A stretch of 64,000 nt of DNA. It comes from Malaya genurostris. Its lineage: Eukaryota > Arthropoda > Insecta > Diptera > Culicidae. Both the position numbers and the translations under genes were made by a program. The number at the start of each line of letters is the position of its first letter. Position 1 is the stretch's first letter. Below are positions 47,138 to 59,349 of the stretch, one piece after another. The stretch spans positions 182,060,866 through 182,124,865 of the forward strand of contig NC_080572.1 in the NCBI RefSeq assembly GCF_030247185.1, written 5' to 3'. The notes beneath the pieces were generated by a model that was not told where the DNA came from, did no database searches, and saw only the letters and a program-made list of their open reading frames with translations.

Positions 47138-48898
47138 TTTATCCGTATTTTTTCTTAAAAGTATGAAGAAAACGCTACATTTGTATAGAAAAAGATCTTG
47201 AGTTCAATAATAAATAACTGAAATACAGGCAATTGTCTTTGTTCCAGTTCTATCTGAAGCAAGCTTTACGTTTCCGATAATATATCAATGGATAGGAGAA
47301 GGATACCGGAGAAAAGGAGAAAAATTTCGAGATCACAGGTTTACCACAAGCGCGACAATAAAATCAGTATTATTACTTAATTGTCACACATCGTATGATA
47401 CTCGCTCGAAAGTCAGTTTTCACAGTGATTTCAGGACGTTTTTTGATAGACGTTTCACATGTATCAGGCAGTTTCAATTCCATAGTCTGGATAAAAACGG
47501 CACTGTAGTGTACGCATCAGTTAAAAATATTCCTCGGAACTGAGAAATCAAAACTGAATTTAAGACTCGTCGATCGTTTTGCGGTTCGGCATAATTTCGG
47601 TTTCCCTCTCTTGGCCCGATACTTTTGAGCGAGACTCCTCGTGCACGTTATAATGCTATAGATCAGTGACTTCCAAAGGAGTCGATAGCAAACCCGACGT
47701 TTCGCTTCGCTGCTTCCGAGACACGACGGGTTTGAGAACCACTGCCTTAGCTGATGTCGGTCTCGGAACCAAATCTAATGAAAGACTCGCGTGGGTTTCA
47801 GGTGCTTTACGGAATTGTGATAATCAAGTATATTTAGCATGAATATGCATTGGAAATCTATGTAGTAGAATTGGGGTGCATAAATCCTGACAGCAGAGTA
47901 AAAGACCACTCGGTTGAAAATGGTGCAACGCAAAGTGTGATAAGCCTAGCTGCAATGCTTCACCTGGTTGGCACGTTTAACAGCTGTTTTCAGCAGTCGG
48001 CAATGAACACGAATCGAGTTTCGTCTTCATCAACACATATGTGACTATTATTGCTTCAATCAACGGCACATGAAGTTGTCGTGAGATGGATTTGTAATTT
48101 TGAGTTAATTGGCTAACGAAACAAATAGTCCCTATGACAAAAATCATCAAACTCGCAGTCTATGACTATGGCTGGCGATTCTTACCACCACCACAACCAA
48201 CAACAACAAGAGGAGAAGTGACGCGATAACGACGACCATGAGAAAACTAGAAGACACCACCAAGAAAAAGGTTTTTCAATGTTGTTACTATCCCGGCGAA
48301 AACGAGGGACGACGATATTCGGTGTGCACTGTGTCGAGCTGTCGGCGAATAGACACGCAAAACGATCGATAATAAAAACATTGCCTCATGTCACCTATCC
48401 ACATCACACGCTTTGCTAGACCGAACCACATCCGATACCGTTTGCCGCCGTAGCACTAGTTAGGGGAGTGTTGGGTCGGACTGCAATTGATGGGAACTTG
48501 TTTTATTTAATATTTTTCCCGATGCTTACCAAAATATTTGGTTTCATCAACATTGTTTTTGTTGAAAAAAAAACAAATTTTCTCATAGCAAGTTCCTACC
48601 AACGCGGTAGGTTCTGCGTTGCCGTTGTTCAAGTGGCCAACATATCCTGGTTGGAGTACTTGAGCTACTCTCTAATGAAATACTAAATTTAAACAGACCA
48701 TTACTTACATTGAATATTAACAGAAGTTGAACTTTTTTTGCCAAAATTTAGATACTTTTAATTTGAGTAATGCAACATCGATAGATGTTGTACTTTTTAT
48801 AAGCTCTCTATTTCTGATGACATAATTTATGGATTCTCTTGTATAACTGATTTTTGGACGATTTTTGTCTTGTTGAGACGTAAAGCCGGCTTGAGCTT
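47138..48898. other. Intronic DNA, largely unique
   Basis: After the transposon tail (to about 47240) this stretch matches no other part of the window except a small hAT-like MITE at 47664-47746. About 48170-48470 is richer in GC and in CAACAACAA/GACGACGA words and could hold regulatory DNA. No exon is convincing. Confidence 0.35.
47664..47746. mobile_element. Tiny hAT-like MITE, about 83 bp
   Basis: CAGTGACTTCCAAA at the left and TTTGAGAACCACTG at the right form an imperfect inverted repeat; CAGTGGTTCTCAAA is a typical hAT terminus. A clean 8-bp duplication is not preserved. Confidence 0.45.
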
Positions 48899-50260
48899 AG
48901 GGTGGCTAGTGACCGGGAAAGTTAGGAAAACCGGGAAAAAGTCGGGAGTTTTAGTGCAAATCCGGGAAAAAATTTATTAGCCCGAATCGTAGTAAATCAT
49001 GATTTTCCTGATAAAACAAATGAAAAGTAGGAGGCAATAGTCCATTTTGTGTTTAAGTAAGCAGTTCAGTAAAAGTTTTGAAACATCGTATTGTCCTACA
49101 CATGTTTTATGGTACACAATCCATTGGAGGTGGGACCAACATCCCATGTTTCGTTCAACAATTGTAAGGGTTTGTTAGCAATTTTTAATGGATCAGAAGC
49201 ATTTCTAAGTAGTTATCAACAACAGCACATCGAACGGATGCTTTTGCTGGATTCTGTCAAATTTCAGAATAAGTTTGCATAATATGATTGCAAAAAAAAT
49301 TTCAGGTTTAATAAAATTATTAAAAATTCTTAGGAGCCTTCATGTTTTTGAGTGGGCTAATGATTGTCCTAATTTCATCATAATTTGTCTCAGTAATGTC
49401 ATCTTGAGACAATACTTGTAATCTTGGTCAGTGCGGTAAAATTTCATTTTCAATCGAATAATATAAGATGAAAATGAAATTTCTGGCCGCTGACCGTCAG
49501 CATATCCCTACTAATTCGTTTGACTTTTGTTGCCATTTTCAAGTGAAGCTCCAAGAATTCATCGTCAGTTGAATAATCGTACCTAGTCATTTGAAGTTTT
49601 GCTTGCTCAGTTTCGAGTGCCAAGTAGTGTAGCTCCTTCATTACCTTCGCTCTTGGTAGTAAGCAGATTCGAACGAATAGAACTATAAATGGAGTGAAGT
49701 ATTAGAAATGAAAACTGAAGGAGGAAACAATTAATTTATGTGTATTCTGTGATCGATATTTCAGCTATCTGATTAGTGTTTTATCTATTATCTTGAACCA
49801 ATTCGAATGTTTACATGAACCTCATTTGAAGGCCGCTCTCACAAAGAGATATTTTGTTACTTCAAGAGATCAACTGACGGTGGTTAAACTGAGCCTCGAT
49901 TGAAGAGAAACGAGTGATGAACTGGATGCTGCTCGTTCGGGCCGTCAGCAAACATTGTGTGTGTCAGAGAGTGAAGTTTACTGCAGTGGAGTGAGCGTCC
50001 ATGTGTTCCACATTCAGTTTCAATTGAATTGAATGAAGTTTTACTGCACTGATCTTGGTATTGATGCCAATAGGATTCACAAAATTTAAAACTTTGACCT
50101 AGTCCACCGTTTGCAATGAGTGATGATTGATTTCTTTCTTTGAGAGCTGAAATTGGTTTCTGAGAGTTTGTGAAAAACATTAGAAAGGTTTAGAAGAAGG
50201 TTTGATTTGTTCAGTGAATATTCAATGTTTAATTTATATTAAACATCATTACCTATGGAT
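48899..50260 (+). mobile_element. Family F repeat, copy 2
   Basis: It begins AGGGTGGCTAGTGACCGGGA with the tandem GGGAAA words, and parallels copy 1 through GGATTTCATAGTAGG near 50260. It carries the empty site of the SINE seen in copy 1. Family-like sequence (ATCGAGATACCCAG) reappears at 51902, so the copy may extend to there with insertions. Confidence 0.5.
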
Positions 50261-50759
50261 TTCATAGTAGGACTCACAAGAATGCGGGTATACTCCTAGT
50301 TTGAATCCTAAGGGTCTTAAGAAATACTGATTTTGCAGAAAGCCTTAACAAGACTTATTTAGTGGTAGTCTTACAAAAGACTGAATAGTTCGGATAATAA
50401 CAATTTCAATTTTAATTATAAGGCTTTAAATTTAATTCCTAATTATTTGGCTTTCAAATGACTGGTGGTATTCCTGGCTACTTAGAAAACACTAACAATA
50501 ATCGAATTTGGGGTAAAAGCTGCACTTAAGAGAATTATTGAAGAGAGCATGAAGTCTGAATAAAATGTGTTGATTTTAAGACAAAAAATTGCGAGAATAA
50601 TAATGCTGTATTCCTTCGTGAAATGCAAGACTTATCACTTTTATCATATCCGCTGGCCACCTATGTTTCTTGTTTTAATCCTATTGTTACCTCGAATTAA
50701 TTTGAAATAATCAAAAAGATTGAGTTTTTATCTTGAAGAGCTAGTACATACGAATGGAT

Positions 50760-50906
50760 CAGGGTCATTTCGCCGAAAGCCGTTTCGCCGGAAGCCATTT
50801 CGCCGAAAGCCATTTCGCCGAAAGCCATTTCGCCAAATGACATTTCGCCGAATGGGTCACTTCGCCGAATACCATTTCGCCGAAAGGGTCATTTCGCCGA
50901 ATCCTG
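50760..50906. repeat. CATTTCGCCGAAAG minisatellite
   Basis: About ten imperfect units of ATTTCGCCGAAAGCC / ATTTCGCCGAATGGGTC. Open frames on both strands (repeats of RRKPF or KWLSA) are by-products of the unit. The same word, reversed, occurs at 27112-27160. The flanks 50261-50759 and 50907-51589 show nothing recognised beyond family F traces. Confidence 0.85.
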
Positions 50907-51589
50907 AAAACGTCTTGAAATCGTAATTGGAATTGATTTAAATTAAAGACAAACGACATACCATTGTACTTCTTGAATAATGATTGATTGTTGTACTCTT
51001 GAATAAAGATTGATTTACGAACCTCAGAAAGTAGTTCCCAAGAAAACTTGTTGACTAATAGCTACTAAGCATCAAAGCAATTGTATAGGTGTATCTACCA
51101 GGCAAATGTAGGTGGTATTTTCCGTATATTAAGTGAAAATGAAAAAAATATCTAATGCGGCTACGCCACATCGTTTTGGCATTCGGCGATATGACCCGCT
51201 CCCCATACGAATAACATTAGTAGCAAAGTAACAGACACAAAAAAGATGAAATACATTGAGCTGGGTGGTACTGTTGGTTCTAAGGATGAATATTTGGACA
51301 AATTGTGGATGTGGTTTTTAAACGTTGTTCCAAGGATTATTTAAATCTTAAATCTTCTATTAAGCAAATCCTCATACGTCTATAAAACTTATAAAACTTA
51401 AATCCTCATACCTGAACAAAAACGTTTTGAAAGTCTTGTGGATCATCGTTTCCTTAATAATGCAATATTGAATGCTGGGAGCGTAATTAACAAAACAGCA
51501 CTCAAAATCATATAATCGATACAAGGAGGCTGTCGAACCGAAGAAACTGTTTCTAATCAAGATTAGCGCTTATATTTTCACTTTGCAGA

Positions 51590-51840
51590 TCTCCACCTGT
51601 TCACCCTTTTCACAACCGGAAGTCAGATCCGGATGAAATTCGTATGGGACCACAAGAAAATCGGTTCAGCCATCTCTGAGAAAATTGATTGCTCAAAAAC
51701 GTTACATACATACATACGTACACAATTTGTGATCTTTACGAACTGATTCGAATGGTATATGACACTCAGCCCTCCGGGACTTGGTTCCAAATTCGGTTCT
51801 CGCAGTGATTGCATAACTTATCTATATGAGAAGGCCAAGA
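51590..51840 (+). repeat. Family E fragment
   Basis: Shared words are CCGGAAGTCAGATCCGGATG, CAGCCATCTCTGAGAAAA, GGTATATGACACTCAGCC and CTATATGAGAAGG, in the order seen at 63285-63690. Confidence 0.65.
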
Positions 51841-51944
51841 ACGACTTCTTCCCATTGAAAACATTGTGTGCACTTGGCATAATGAACATTTCCTATTGCT
51901 AAATCGAGATACCCAGAAAAAATACTTTATTTTTCAACTCTCGA

Positions 51945-54003
51945 TGTTCTTTTGGGGGGCAATCGGGAAAAGTTGGGAATTCATTTTCACCGAGAAAAAC
52001 CATGAAAAAGTAGAGAATTTTAGTGAAAAATAAGGGAAAAATATTACTAGCTCAAATATGAGTAACAGTTGTTAGCATCATGATTTTTTTTTCAATAAAA
52101 AGTAGGAGATAATCACCCCTATTCTGTATTTCGATCGAATCGGATTACTTCGACCGAATGTTAAAATTTTCTTTCTGTAATTCGATCGAGTGATGATTTT
52201 TTATGGATCGAGATACAGAAAGCAAAATTTCGCATTCGTTCGAAATAATCCGATTCGAACGAAATTCAGAATCGGGGTGAATACCCAATTTTGCGTTTGA
52301 GCGAGATGTTGGAAATTGGGCCAACACCCTGTCTCGTCTAACGAATTTTAAGAGTTTAAAAGTTTTCTAGTTGTTATCAATAACAGCACAATAAAGGTTA
52401 AAGTCTCAAGGTAACATCGGGAAATTTTTTTAATAAAATCATTAAAAATTCTTAGGAGCCTTCAAGTTTTTATGTTTGCAAATGATTACTCTTATATCCT
52501 CATATTTTTGTCTTAGTAATAAAAAATGATGAATTTATTTCATCCACCGTTTACAGGGAGTTTTTGAATTACTTCTTGAGAGCCGAAACTGATTTCTGAG
52601 GACCAGTATAGAATCTTAATACAAGTATGGCTGTATCTATGTTTCTCAAAATAATTTCAGAGCATACATTGCTTCCGATATGAGATCTGTGTCATAGCCT
52701 ATTAGTTTCAGGGTGGTAGAATATATAACTAATTGCAGTGGCGTCTCGTGACAAAATTGACTAGTTGTGCACTGCTTATGTGGTATGATAGCAGATACCT
52801 TATGTTCAAAAAAGAATCGGAATTTTCATTTTAGAATTCCCGCGCTTACCCAATCGGTAAACTTTTATTCTCTCAACGTTGGCAACACTTTTATACACAT
52901 TCTGTCAAATTTTGACGCATATCGTACGATTAGTTTTTGTTTGGCGTCTATACAAAGAAGTAGAAAAATTTTCGTGTGGCGATTTTTACCGACCGAATGG
53001 CGTGAACTAACCATTGCTTAATTTGAAACCCTGAATGTTATTGGTAGGTGATCTGAATCAAAGTCACTCTGAATCAAAGTCACTACAAATGTTACATTGA
53101 TCTGCTAGAATCAGATCAATTGTAGAAGGATTTCCCAAAGAAGATAAATTAGTTGGGCTATTTGGAAATAAAACTGGCTGAAAACTAGCGGACGAACTCA
53201 TCATGAAGAATTCGTACTAATTAATTTTCTAATTACTCCACGAGCGATGCCTAGCATTTCGTGAATTTGAATTTTGTTTGTCCGATAGGACATTGTTAAT
53301 AATCGGTTTATGATTTTCATTATAAACAGAGCATGACAATTCATCAGAAGGTTTCGTTCATTGAATAGACATGTCTGCAAGCGAATTACCACAATTTAAA
53401 CATCGTATGTCCATTTGACAATTTGTTGTACCATGACCGAAGCCCTAGCAATGACGATATTGTGTTAAGTTCGATGTGCCATCATGCCGTTTATAATTTT
53501 CCCACCGAACTGAGATTTCTACTTTCACTTCCGGAAGGAACGAAGAAATCTTTGTACAAAACGCTTTAAAATTGCAAGCATAGATAGTTTTTGGTTTTCC
53601 AGAGTGGCAAGCGTCAATTTCAGGAGTTGTTGTTCCTTAATGATTTATTTTCCTTATTGATTTATTTTTCAAAATATAATAAAAACAGTTATGTGCACTC
53701 GGTATCCAAACCCTTTAGATGACCAGAAAAAGGCTTTATGCTTTTCCTATATGTACTAGTAACAATGAATATTTCATATTTTTACATCGAGATACCCGAA
53801 AAGTACTTCAATTCTCAATTAGCGGGCCTATTTTAATGTTCTTTTTTTAACATTGGATATCTGTTTGAAGCTTGAATTAAAGGAGTATGAAAAAAAAACT
53901 AAACAGAGACGATTTGAGCCTATTCCAAAACTCGGGGATCTTTATCTCGCATATCGGGAAAAACCGGGAAATTAAAATCGACAATTCACTTGCCACCCTG
54001 AAA
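51945..54003 (+). mobile_element. Family F repeat, copy 3, with LINE inside
   Basis: It starts near AATCGGGAAAAGTTGGGAAT and ends CGGGAAATTAAAATCG...CACTTGCCACCCTGA. The end is inverted relative to the start of copy 2 (AGGGTGGCTAGTGA). A minus-strand LINE remnant lies at about 53050-53560. No transposase was recognised. Confidence 0.5.
53050..53560 (-). pseudogene. LINE remnant: ORF1 zinc knuckle plus endonuclease scrap
   Basis: On the minus strand the first part reads NLTQYRHC, a stop, then GFGHGTTNCQMDIRCLNCG, matching the zinc knuckles of Jockey-type LINE ORF1. Further on it reads PTNLSSLGNPSTIDLILADQ, matching the C-terminal part of the LINE endonuclease. The long stretch expected between them is deleted. 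It is non-functional. Confidence 0.7.
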
Positions 54004-54529
54004 AATGGGTGAACAAACGTTCATGAGCTGCGATTTGATCATCATCGGACATTGATGTCAAACTCTGTGTAAAATAAATACATTTTTTGGCTCTCAAAAT
54101 CCTTTCAAAATGATTCCGTCAATTTTATGCTTGGGAAACCGAAACAAACTCAAATTAAATACATCTCATAATCTAACGGGACTTATAATGCAAAGAATTA
54201 TCCATAGAACGACAGATCTATCACATATCATATAGTATTTTTATATAAATGGGACAATTATACTTGGAACGGCGGTTTTCTAAAATTACTCATGATTCGA
54301 CTCGCAAATTTTGAAAAAAATATTTTTTAAATTCCCAGTCCCAAAGAGTCTACTTAATTTTTTTTATCGGGATAACACTAGATTTTGACGTTTCGTACAT
54401 TTCTAAGACGATACAAAAAAATACCGCATATCTTTATAAATTCGCATGAAAGATCCTCATAACGCAAACTATCATAATCTGTAAACTTTTAACTCCAAGT
54501 GATGGTTTGAAATTTTGAACACACTTCAC
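54004..54529. other. AT-rich intronic DNA, nothing recognised
   Basis: No repeat ends or supported frames were seen. Confidence 0.35.
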
Positions 54530-55120
54530 TTTCCAGTTACGAAACCGGAAGTCGGATCCGGACAAAATTAAATAACAGCTCATAAGGCCATATGATTTTT
54601 TCAGTTGAGCCTCGGCTTAGTCACCTCAGAAAATAAAGTGAGTTCTCTTCTTGACCTGATGTAACGAAAATCCGTTCGTGAGGCCAGCCTTCTGAACAAA
54701 AAACAACAAATCTTAGAAAAATGTTGCAAAATGCAAAAGCAGTTTTCTTCGTATTCGTTGAGCGGAAATTCAAAAGAAAATATCAGTTTGTTTAAAAAGT
54801 GTTTCAAAAAAAAACTAATGTTATTTTAAAGATTCATCCAGCATTAGCGGAGTAAACTCAGCGTTTAGCGTTTTTCAACCTTAAGCATTTGGATTTTTTT
54901 TCCGTTTTCTGCATCGTCTCTCTAAATTGTGGTTTGCAATCACCCTGTAGGTCCGGAACCGGAATAAAATTCAATCTTTCATTTGAGCTGAAGTTGGTAT
55001 GAATCGGTGCTGCCATCTCTGAGAAAAATGAGTGACATTATTTGACCCACACATATGTACTAAGTCGAATGGTATGTGATAGTTTTACTAGTCTATTTTT
55101 TAAGTGATCGCATGATCTTT
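54530..55120 (+). repeat. Diverged family E fragment
   Basis: GAAACCGGAAGTCGGATCCG near 54540, then GGTGCTGCCATCTCTGAG and AGTCGAATGGTATGTGA near 55000-55080, follow the family E order with loss of the middle. Confidence 0.5.
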
Positions 55121-55759
55121 CTATTTGAAATTTGTCTTATCAAATATACTTTGAAAATTCGCAAAACTTTCATAAATTTGCATAAAAAATGTATAAAATA
55201 AACCACATTAAAAGAGACTTGAGTGTATTATATTTTCCATCCTGCACAAATTGAAACTGTATCAATTTCACCTCGCCTTCCCCTACGGTTTAAAGCGAGT
55301 ACGAACAAAATAGTCAAGCGTGTTAGCGTGTCTGTTGTTGTGCTCTTGCATTCGTGTATATGAACAACAACAACAAAAAATAATAACACAACAACAGACA
55401 ACCAACACCGCATGTACTGCGAGTTAACAAGCCTAGGCTGCACATGTAAAAGTTGCGGAACCGTTTAGTGCCGCAATTGCCGGTATTTAATCACGATTCA
55501 GAGTATGACGAACAGCGAGATGGTGATTATGACCTTGCACCTTCTCTCGCACCACTGCTGCTGCTGCTGCTGTTGGATGGTTGCTGTGTTCGGTATATGC
55601 TCTACTCCTGCACAGCACAGACACTCGGCATCGTCTGATAATGATGGCAATGAGCGACCGTGAAATTCCTAGACCTCGTGTTTAACCAGTGAAAGCCTTT
55701 TACTGCTCGATGTTTCACTAATGGTGTGTTTCTGTTTCCATCTTTTCGTTTTCTTTCAG
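55121..55759. other. Intron end before the BTB exon
   Basis: This is apparently unique sequence with AAC/GTT runs (55330-55400) and a (CTG)n run at about 55556-55575. It ends with the acceptor TCGTTTTCTTTCAG at 55759. Low repeat content next to an exon suggests functional constraint, but no motif was identified. Confidence 0.4.
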
Positions 55760-55835
55760 CACTACGGTTGTTTGCAACTAATTTTTTTTGGCCACGGGAA
55801 GAAAAATACACTGGGTCAACCTGGATCCCGGAACG

Positions 55836-56006
55836 ATGTCGGTGCAGCAGTACTGTCTGCGTTGGAACAATCACCAGCCGAACTTCATTTCGGTCTTCTC
55901 GACTTTGCTGCACAATGAAAGTCTGGTTGATGTCACTCTGGCCGCAGAGGGCCGACAGCTGCAGGCCCATAAGGTGGTACTGTCGGCGTGCAGTTCCTAT
56001 TTTCAG
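55836..56006 (+). CDS. BTB gene, first coding exon
   Basis: The exon spans 55760-56006, with 76 bases of 5' UTR after the acceptor at 55759. The 57 codons end in SSYFQ, followed by the donor GTGAGT at 56007. It encodes the first half of the BTB domain. It ends in phase 0, at the position where many insect BTB genes split the domain. Confidence 0.9.
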
Positions 56007-56588
56007 GTGAGTTTCGACTCGAAGGATTCACTCCCGAAAGCTTATCTAAACACATTCTATTTTTTCTTCCATTCTGCGTAGTCCCTATTCACTGCAAACC
56101 CCTGCCAGCATCCGATCGTGATACTTAAGGATGTGCAGTATAACGACCTGAAAACGATGGTGGATTTCATGTACTACGGGGAAGTGAACGTGTCCACCGA
56201 GCAGCTGCCCCAGGTACTGAAGACGGCGGAAATGCTGAAAATCAAAGGTTTGGCAGAAATGCCGGACGCGTCGGCCGTTTGCAAGGCCGATCTAGGTAAG
56301 CTAGATCACCCGGATCTGGTGGGTGGGCTAGGTCCGGGTGGACCAGGTGGTCCCGAATCGATATGGGGCACGCCGGAATCTCAACAGCAGCAGGCAGCTG
56401 CCCAGCAGCAAACTCAGCAACAGCAATACCACCAGCAGCTACAGGCCCAACAGCCTCAGCTACGAAGGACACCCTCCCCCACCACAAACATGTCACCGGC
56501 CGCACGACGGAAGCGACTGAGAAAAACGTCGACCGGCTCGGGATCGCTCTCTACCGAACGCATCCAGCAGCAGCAACAGCAGCACCAT

Positions 56589-56630
<42 letters not shown>

Positions 56631-57103
56631 GATGAACATAGTACCAATAACGACGGGACGTTAAACATCGTTCCCCATTTGCACATACAGCAACAGGTTG
56701 ATAACATATCGTACAGTACCAGTCACAGTGCGCTGGCATCGTTGGCTTCCGGTGGAAACGGAAATAACATCCGAATAATCAAGGAAAGTCCTAGTTCCGA
56801 TGTGGATCAACAGCAGCACGAATCATCGCAGGAGAGTGTCGATGAGACGGGACACCATATTCCTAGCATCATTGTAAGTATTGCCGATGTCGCAGTGTTT
56901 CTCGTTGACGACTAATTGGTTATCTTTTGTGTGTTTCCATTCCGTGGTGGTATTTTTTCTTTCTCTTCTTTTTGCTACCTTGACGCGTACAAAGAAAACG
57001 GAAGATTTAAGTGGTGTGACGCAAACGATACCGATGGACATTTCCGCGTCGTCGGCCAGTGTGGCGGCGGTTAATATCCCCCAATCTCAATCTCAGCACA
57101 GTG
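55836..57103 (+). CDS. BTB-domain transcription factor, 3' end outside window
   Basis: Nuclear BTB proteins dimerise through the BTB fold and recruit co-regulators to DNA bound by a C-terminal domain. Three exons (55836-56006, 56082-56873, 56995-57103) join in phase to give 357 residues so far. Residues 1-115 form a complete insect-type BTB domain: YCLRWNNHQPNFISVF, LVDVTLAAEG, AHKVVLSACSSYFQ, then NPCQHPIVILKDVQYNDLK, MVDFMYYGEVNV and AEMLKIKGLAE. A glycine/proline linker, a polyQ tract (157-181), TPSP sites, a basic NLS-like RRKRLRK (199-205), a second polyQ (219-240) and an acidic/Q-rich region follow. No zinc finger or helix-turn-helix is in the window. The family is that of broad, lola, tramtrack and pipsqueak; I recall closest likeness to Drosophila CG8924/CG12236-type proteins but did not test it. 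The ATG at 55836 is chosen because the BTB core starts at once after it. Confidence 0.88.
56082..56873 (+). CDS. BTB gene, second coding exon
   Basis: The acceptor TTCTGCGTAG ends at 56081 and the exon starts SLFTANPCQHP, completing the BTB domain. The 264 codons include both polyQ tracts and the NLS-like patch. It ends PSII before the donor GTAAGT at 56874, in phase 0. The preceding intron is only 75 bp. Confidence 0.9.
56995..57103 (+). CDS. BTB gene, third coding exon
   Basis: A long pyrimidine tract (TTTTTTCTTTCTCTTC) and CGTACAAAG end at 56994. The exon reads KTEDLSGVTQTIPMD, then SASVAAVNIPQSQSQHS, and leaves in phase 1 at the donor GTAAGT (57104). It keeps the frame of the previous exon without a stop. 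The next exon was not found in the window. Confidence 0.75.
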
Positions 57104-57910
57104 GTAAGTAATGTTTTTTTTTCTTGTGCGCTCACTTTCTCCCATTTGTTTTGCTTCTACGATGGCCCCAGGTTGAAGCTTGGTTGGAATATGTCAAGAT
57201 GCGAAATACGGTGAAACTGTTTCGCTATTCTGGCAGCTTGATATAAATTAAGAAATGATTGCATATTGACTAATAATGACAAATAAAAAAACAAATCTTT
57301 TACCGTCCTACGAAGAACAATGATTCGTTTGTTTGAAGGGTGTACGGAATCAAATTGCATCACTTTCAAATGGTTGTAACTTTTTACCTATTGGATATTT
57401 CGGAATAAAAATTGGGAAAACATTATTTTAAATTGTACTGTTTACATTATGTAAGTGACAGTAGTAGTTTTGCAATCGACGCGCCGCAAAAAAAATGTAG
57501 TGCGCGTACTTTGAAAATCCGAATACCTCTCATCGTGCCATCCGCCATTAAAGATTAACTGTTGATCGGAAGGAAAAAAGTGGACTAAAATTGCTCTTCT
57601 TATAGTGAAAATGATCAGAAAATTTCAGTTCCGTTCTGTATGAGATGTGGCGCGAAAACACTGCAGTTGAGTAAAACTTTCGTGCAAGACGCGAGAAATC
57701 GGAAGGAAGGATTACGCACGTACAAAGCTCAAAAAGGCACCGAATCACAATAAACGGCAGAATATGGTGAGAAAATCACGTGCACGGAAGCTCTACAGCC
57801 AGATGTTGACTCCAAAAATATGAAGGCCCCCGATTTCGACAACACATTCAACATTGAGCTGAAACATTTTAGTATTCACTCTTTTGTTTTCTCAGCTAAA
57901 ATTTTTAACA
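57104..57910 (+). other. Start of the intron after the third coding exon
   Basis: No exon or clear repeat was found in this stretch. The intron runs to or beyond the window end and contains the repeats listed below. Confidence 0.4.
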
Positions 57911-59340
57911 GGTACTGAGAGCTTGGCTACTTCCCTTCAATGTGGAAGTTAGCTAAAGTTATCCCAGTTTTGCAACCGGGGAAAGATCCTTCCTTTTCCA
58001 AGAGCTATCGGCCCATTAGCTTACTCTCTGCCCTATCCAAGCTGTTTGAAAAGTCAATACAAATGCGAATTCTTGGTTTCGCAGATGAACAGGATATATT
58101 ACTGGAAGACTCGTTTGGGTTTCGGAAAGGAAGATCCACCATCCACCAACTCACAAGGGTTAACAACGTCATCCAGCAAAACAAATCAGTATCCAAATCG
58201 ACTGTCATGGCAATATTGGATACTGAAAAGGCATTCGACAATGTGTGGCACGATGGCCTGGTGTTTAAACTGCATCGGTATGATTTTCCGATGTATCTTA
58301 TAAAAATTATCAAAAATTATCTTGCAGATAGATCATTCCAGGATTCTCTGAAAATGCACTTTCAGAAAGATTTACTATTCCTGCCGGTGTACCCCAAGGA
58401 AGTATCCTAGGTCCCATTCTATACAACATTTTTACATCAGACATTTCACCTCTTCCGGGTGGTGGTGTTCTGTCACAATTTGCTGATGATACTGGCATTC
58501 TTTACAAAGGTCGTGTCATTAATGCTCTGAAGAAAAAAAACTACAGACAGGTCTAGACGCTCTAACTGAATATTTTACAAGCTGGAAAATTGTGATCAAT
58601 GCCGCAAAAACTCAGGTCATCTTGTTTTCACATTCAAGATCTCCAAAACTTGTTCCATCGGACGAATGCCGAATACGAATAGGTGATGAGGTCATCCAAT
58701 GGTCTGACAAAGTTATCTATCTAGGACTCACCTTTGACAGACATCCGTTATTCAGGTCACATGTTGACAAAATCGTTCATACCCATTAGGTCTCTGTATT
58801 CGCTGATTTGTAGAACATCTAAACTGTGCCTGAAGAATCAGATGGCTGTCTATAAACAAATCATCTACTCCGCAATTGAATACGCAATCTCTATTTGGCG
58901 AGGCTGTGCACGAACGCACAAACTTAGGCTTCAGCGCATTCAAAGTAAGATCTTAAAGATTATTCTAAACCTACCCCCTTGATCAAGGACTAGTAAAGTA
59001 CATGAGATGGCCTCCCTGGATATACTAGAACAAAAATTCGAACAATACTGCACGAAATTTGAAGAGAGGGGCTCAACCTCTGTAATACAAATAATTCAAA
59101 ATGTGTACGTATTAGGTTAGGGATAGTTATAAGTAGGTAGATATTTTATTAATATTTAAAATAAATATTATGATCAAACATTAGTATGTAAAACAAGAGT
59201 AACTAAAACACCTATTATTAATAACGAATCGTATGAACACCAAAGATGAAAGGCCAAAAAGTCAAAACACTTGTACTGTAAAACGTTGATTTAATACAAA
59301 AAATAAAATTAATAAACAGATATTTATGCAAATGACCAAA
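57911..59340 (+). pseudogene. Jockey-type LINE fragment (reverse transcriptase to 3' end)
   Basis: The fragment enters within the reverse transcriptase: WKLAKVIPVLQPGKDPSFSK, YRPISLLSALSKLFEK, DSFGFRKGRSTIHQL, AILDTEKAFDNVWHDGL, then in another frame GVPQGSILGPILYNIF and the catalytic FADDTGIL. The thumb region continues (INAAKTQVILFSHS, YLGLTFD, YSAIEYAISIW). There are at least two frameshifts. The 3' UTR and AATAAA-rich end reach about 59300. It is 5'-truncated, the usual fate of LINE copies, and lies within the intron in sense orientation. Confidence 0.87.
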
Positions 59341-59349
59341 TGTTGACAA

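Noticed and set aside
50720..50959. Repetitive basic peptides (RRKPF, KWLSA)
   Set aside because: They are by-products of the CGCCGAAA minisatellite, open on both strands.
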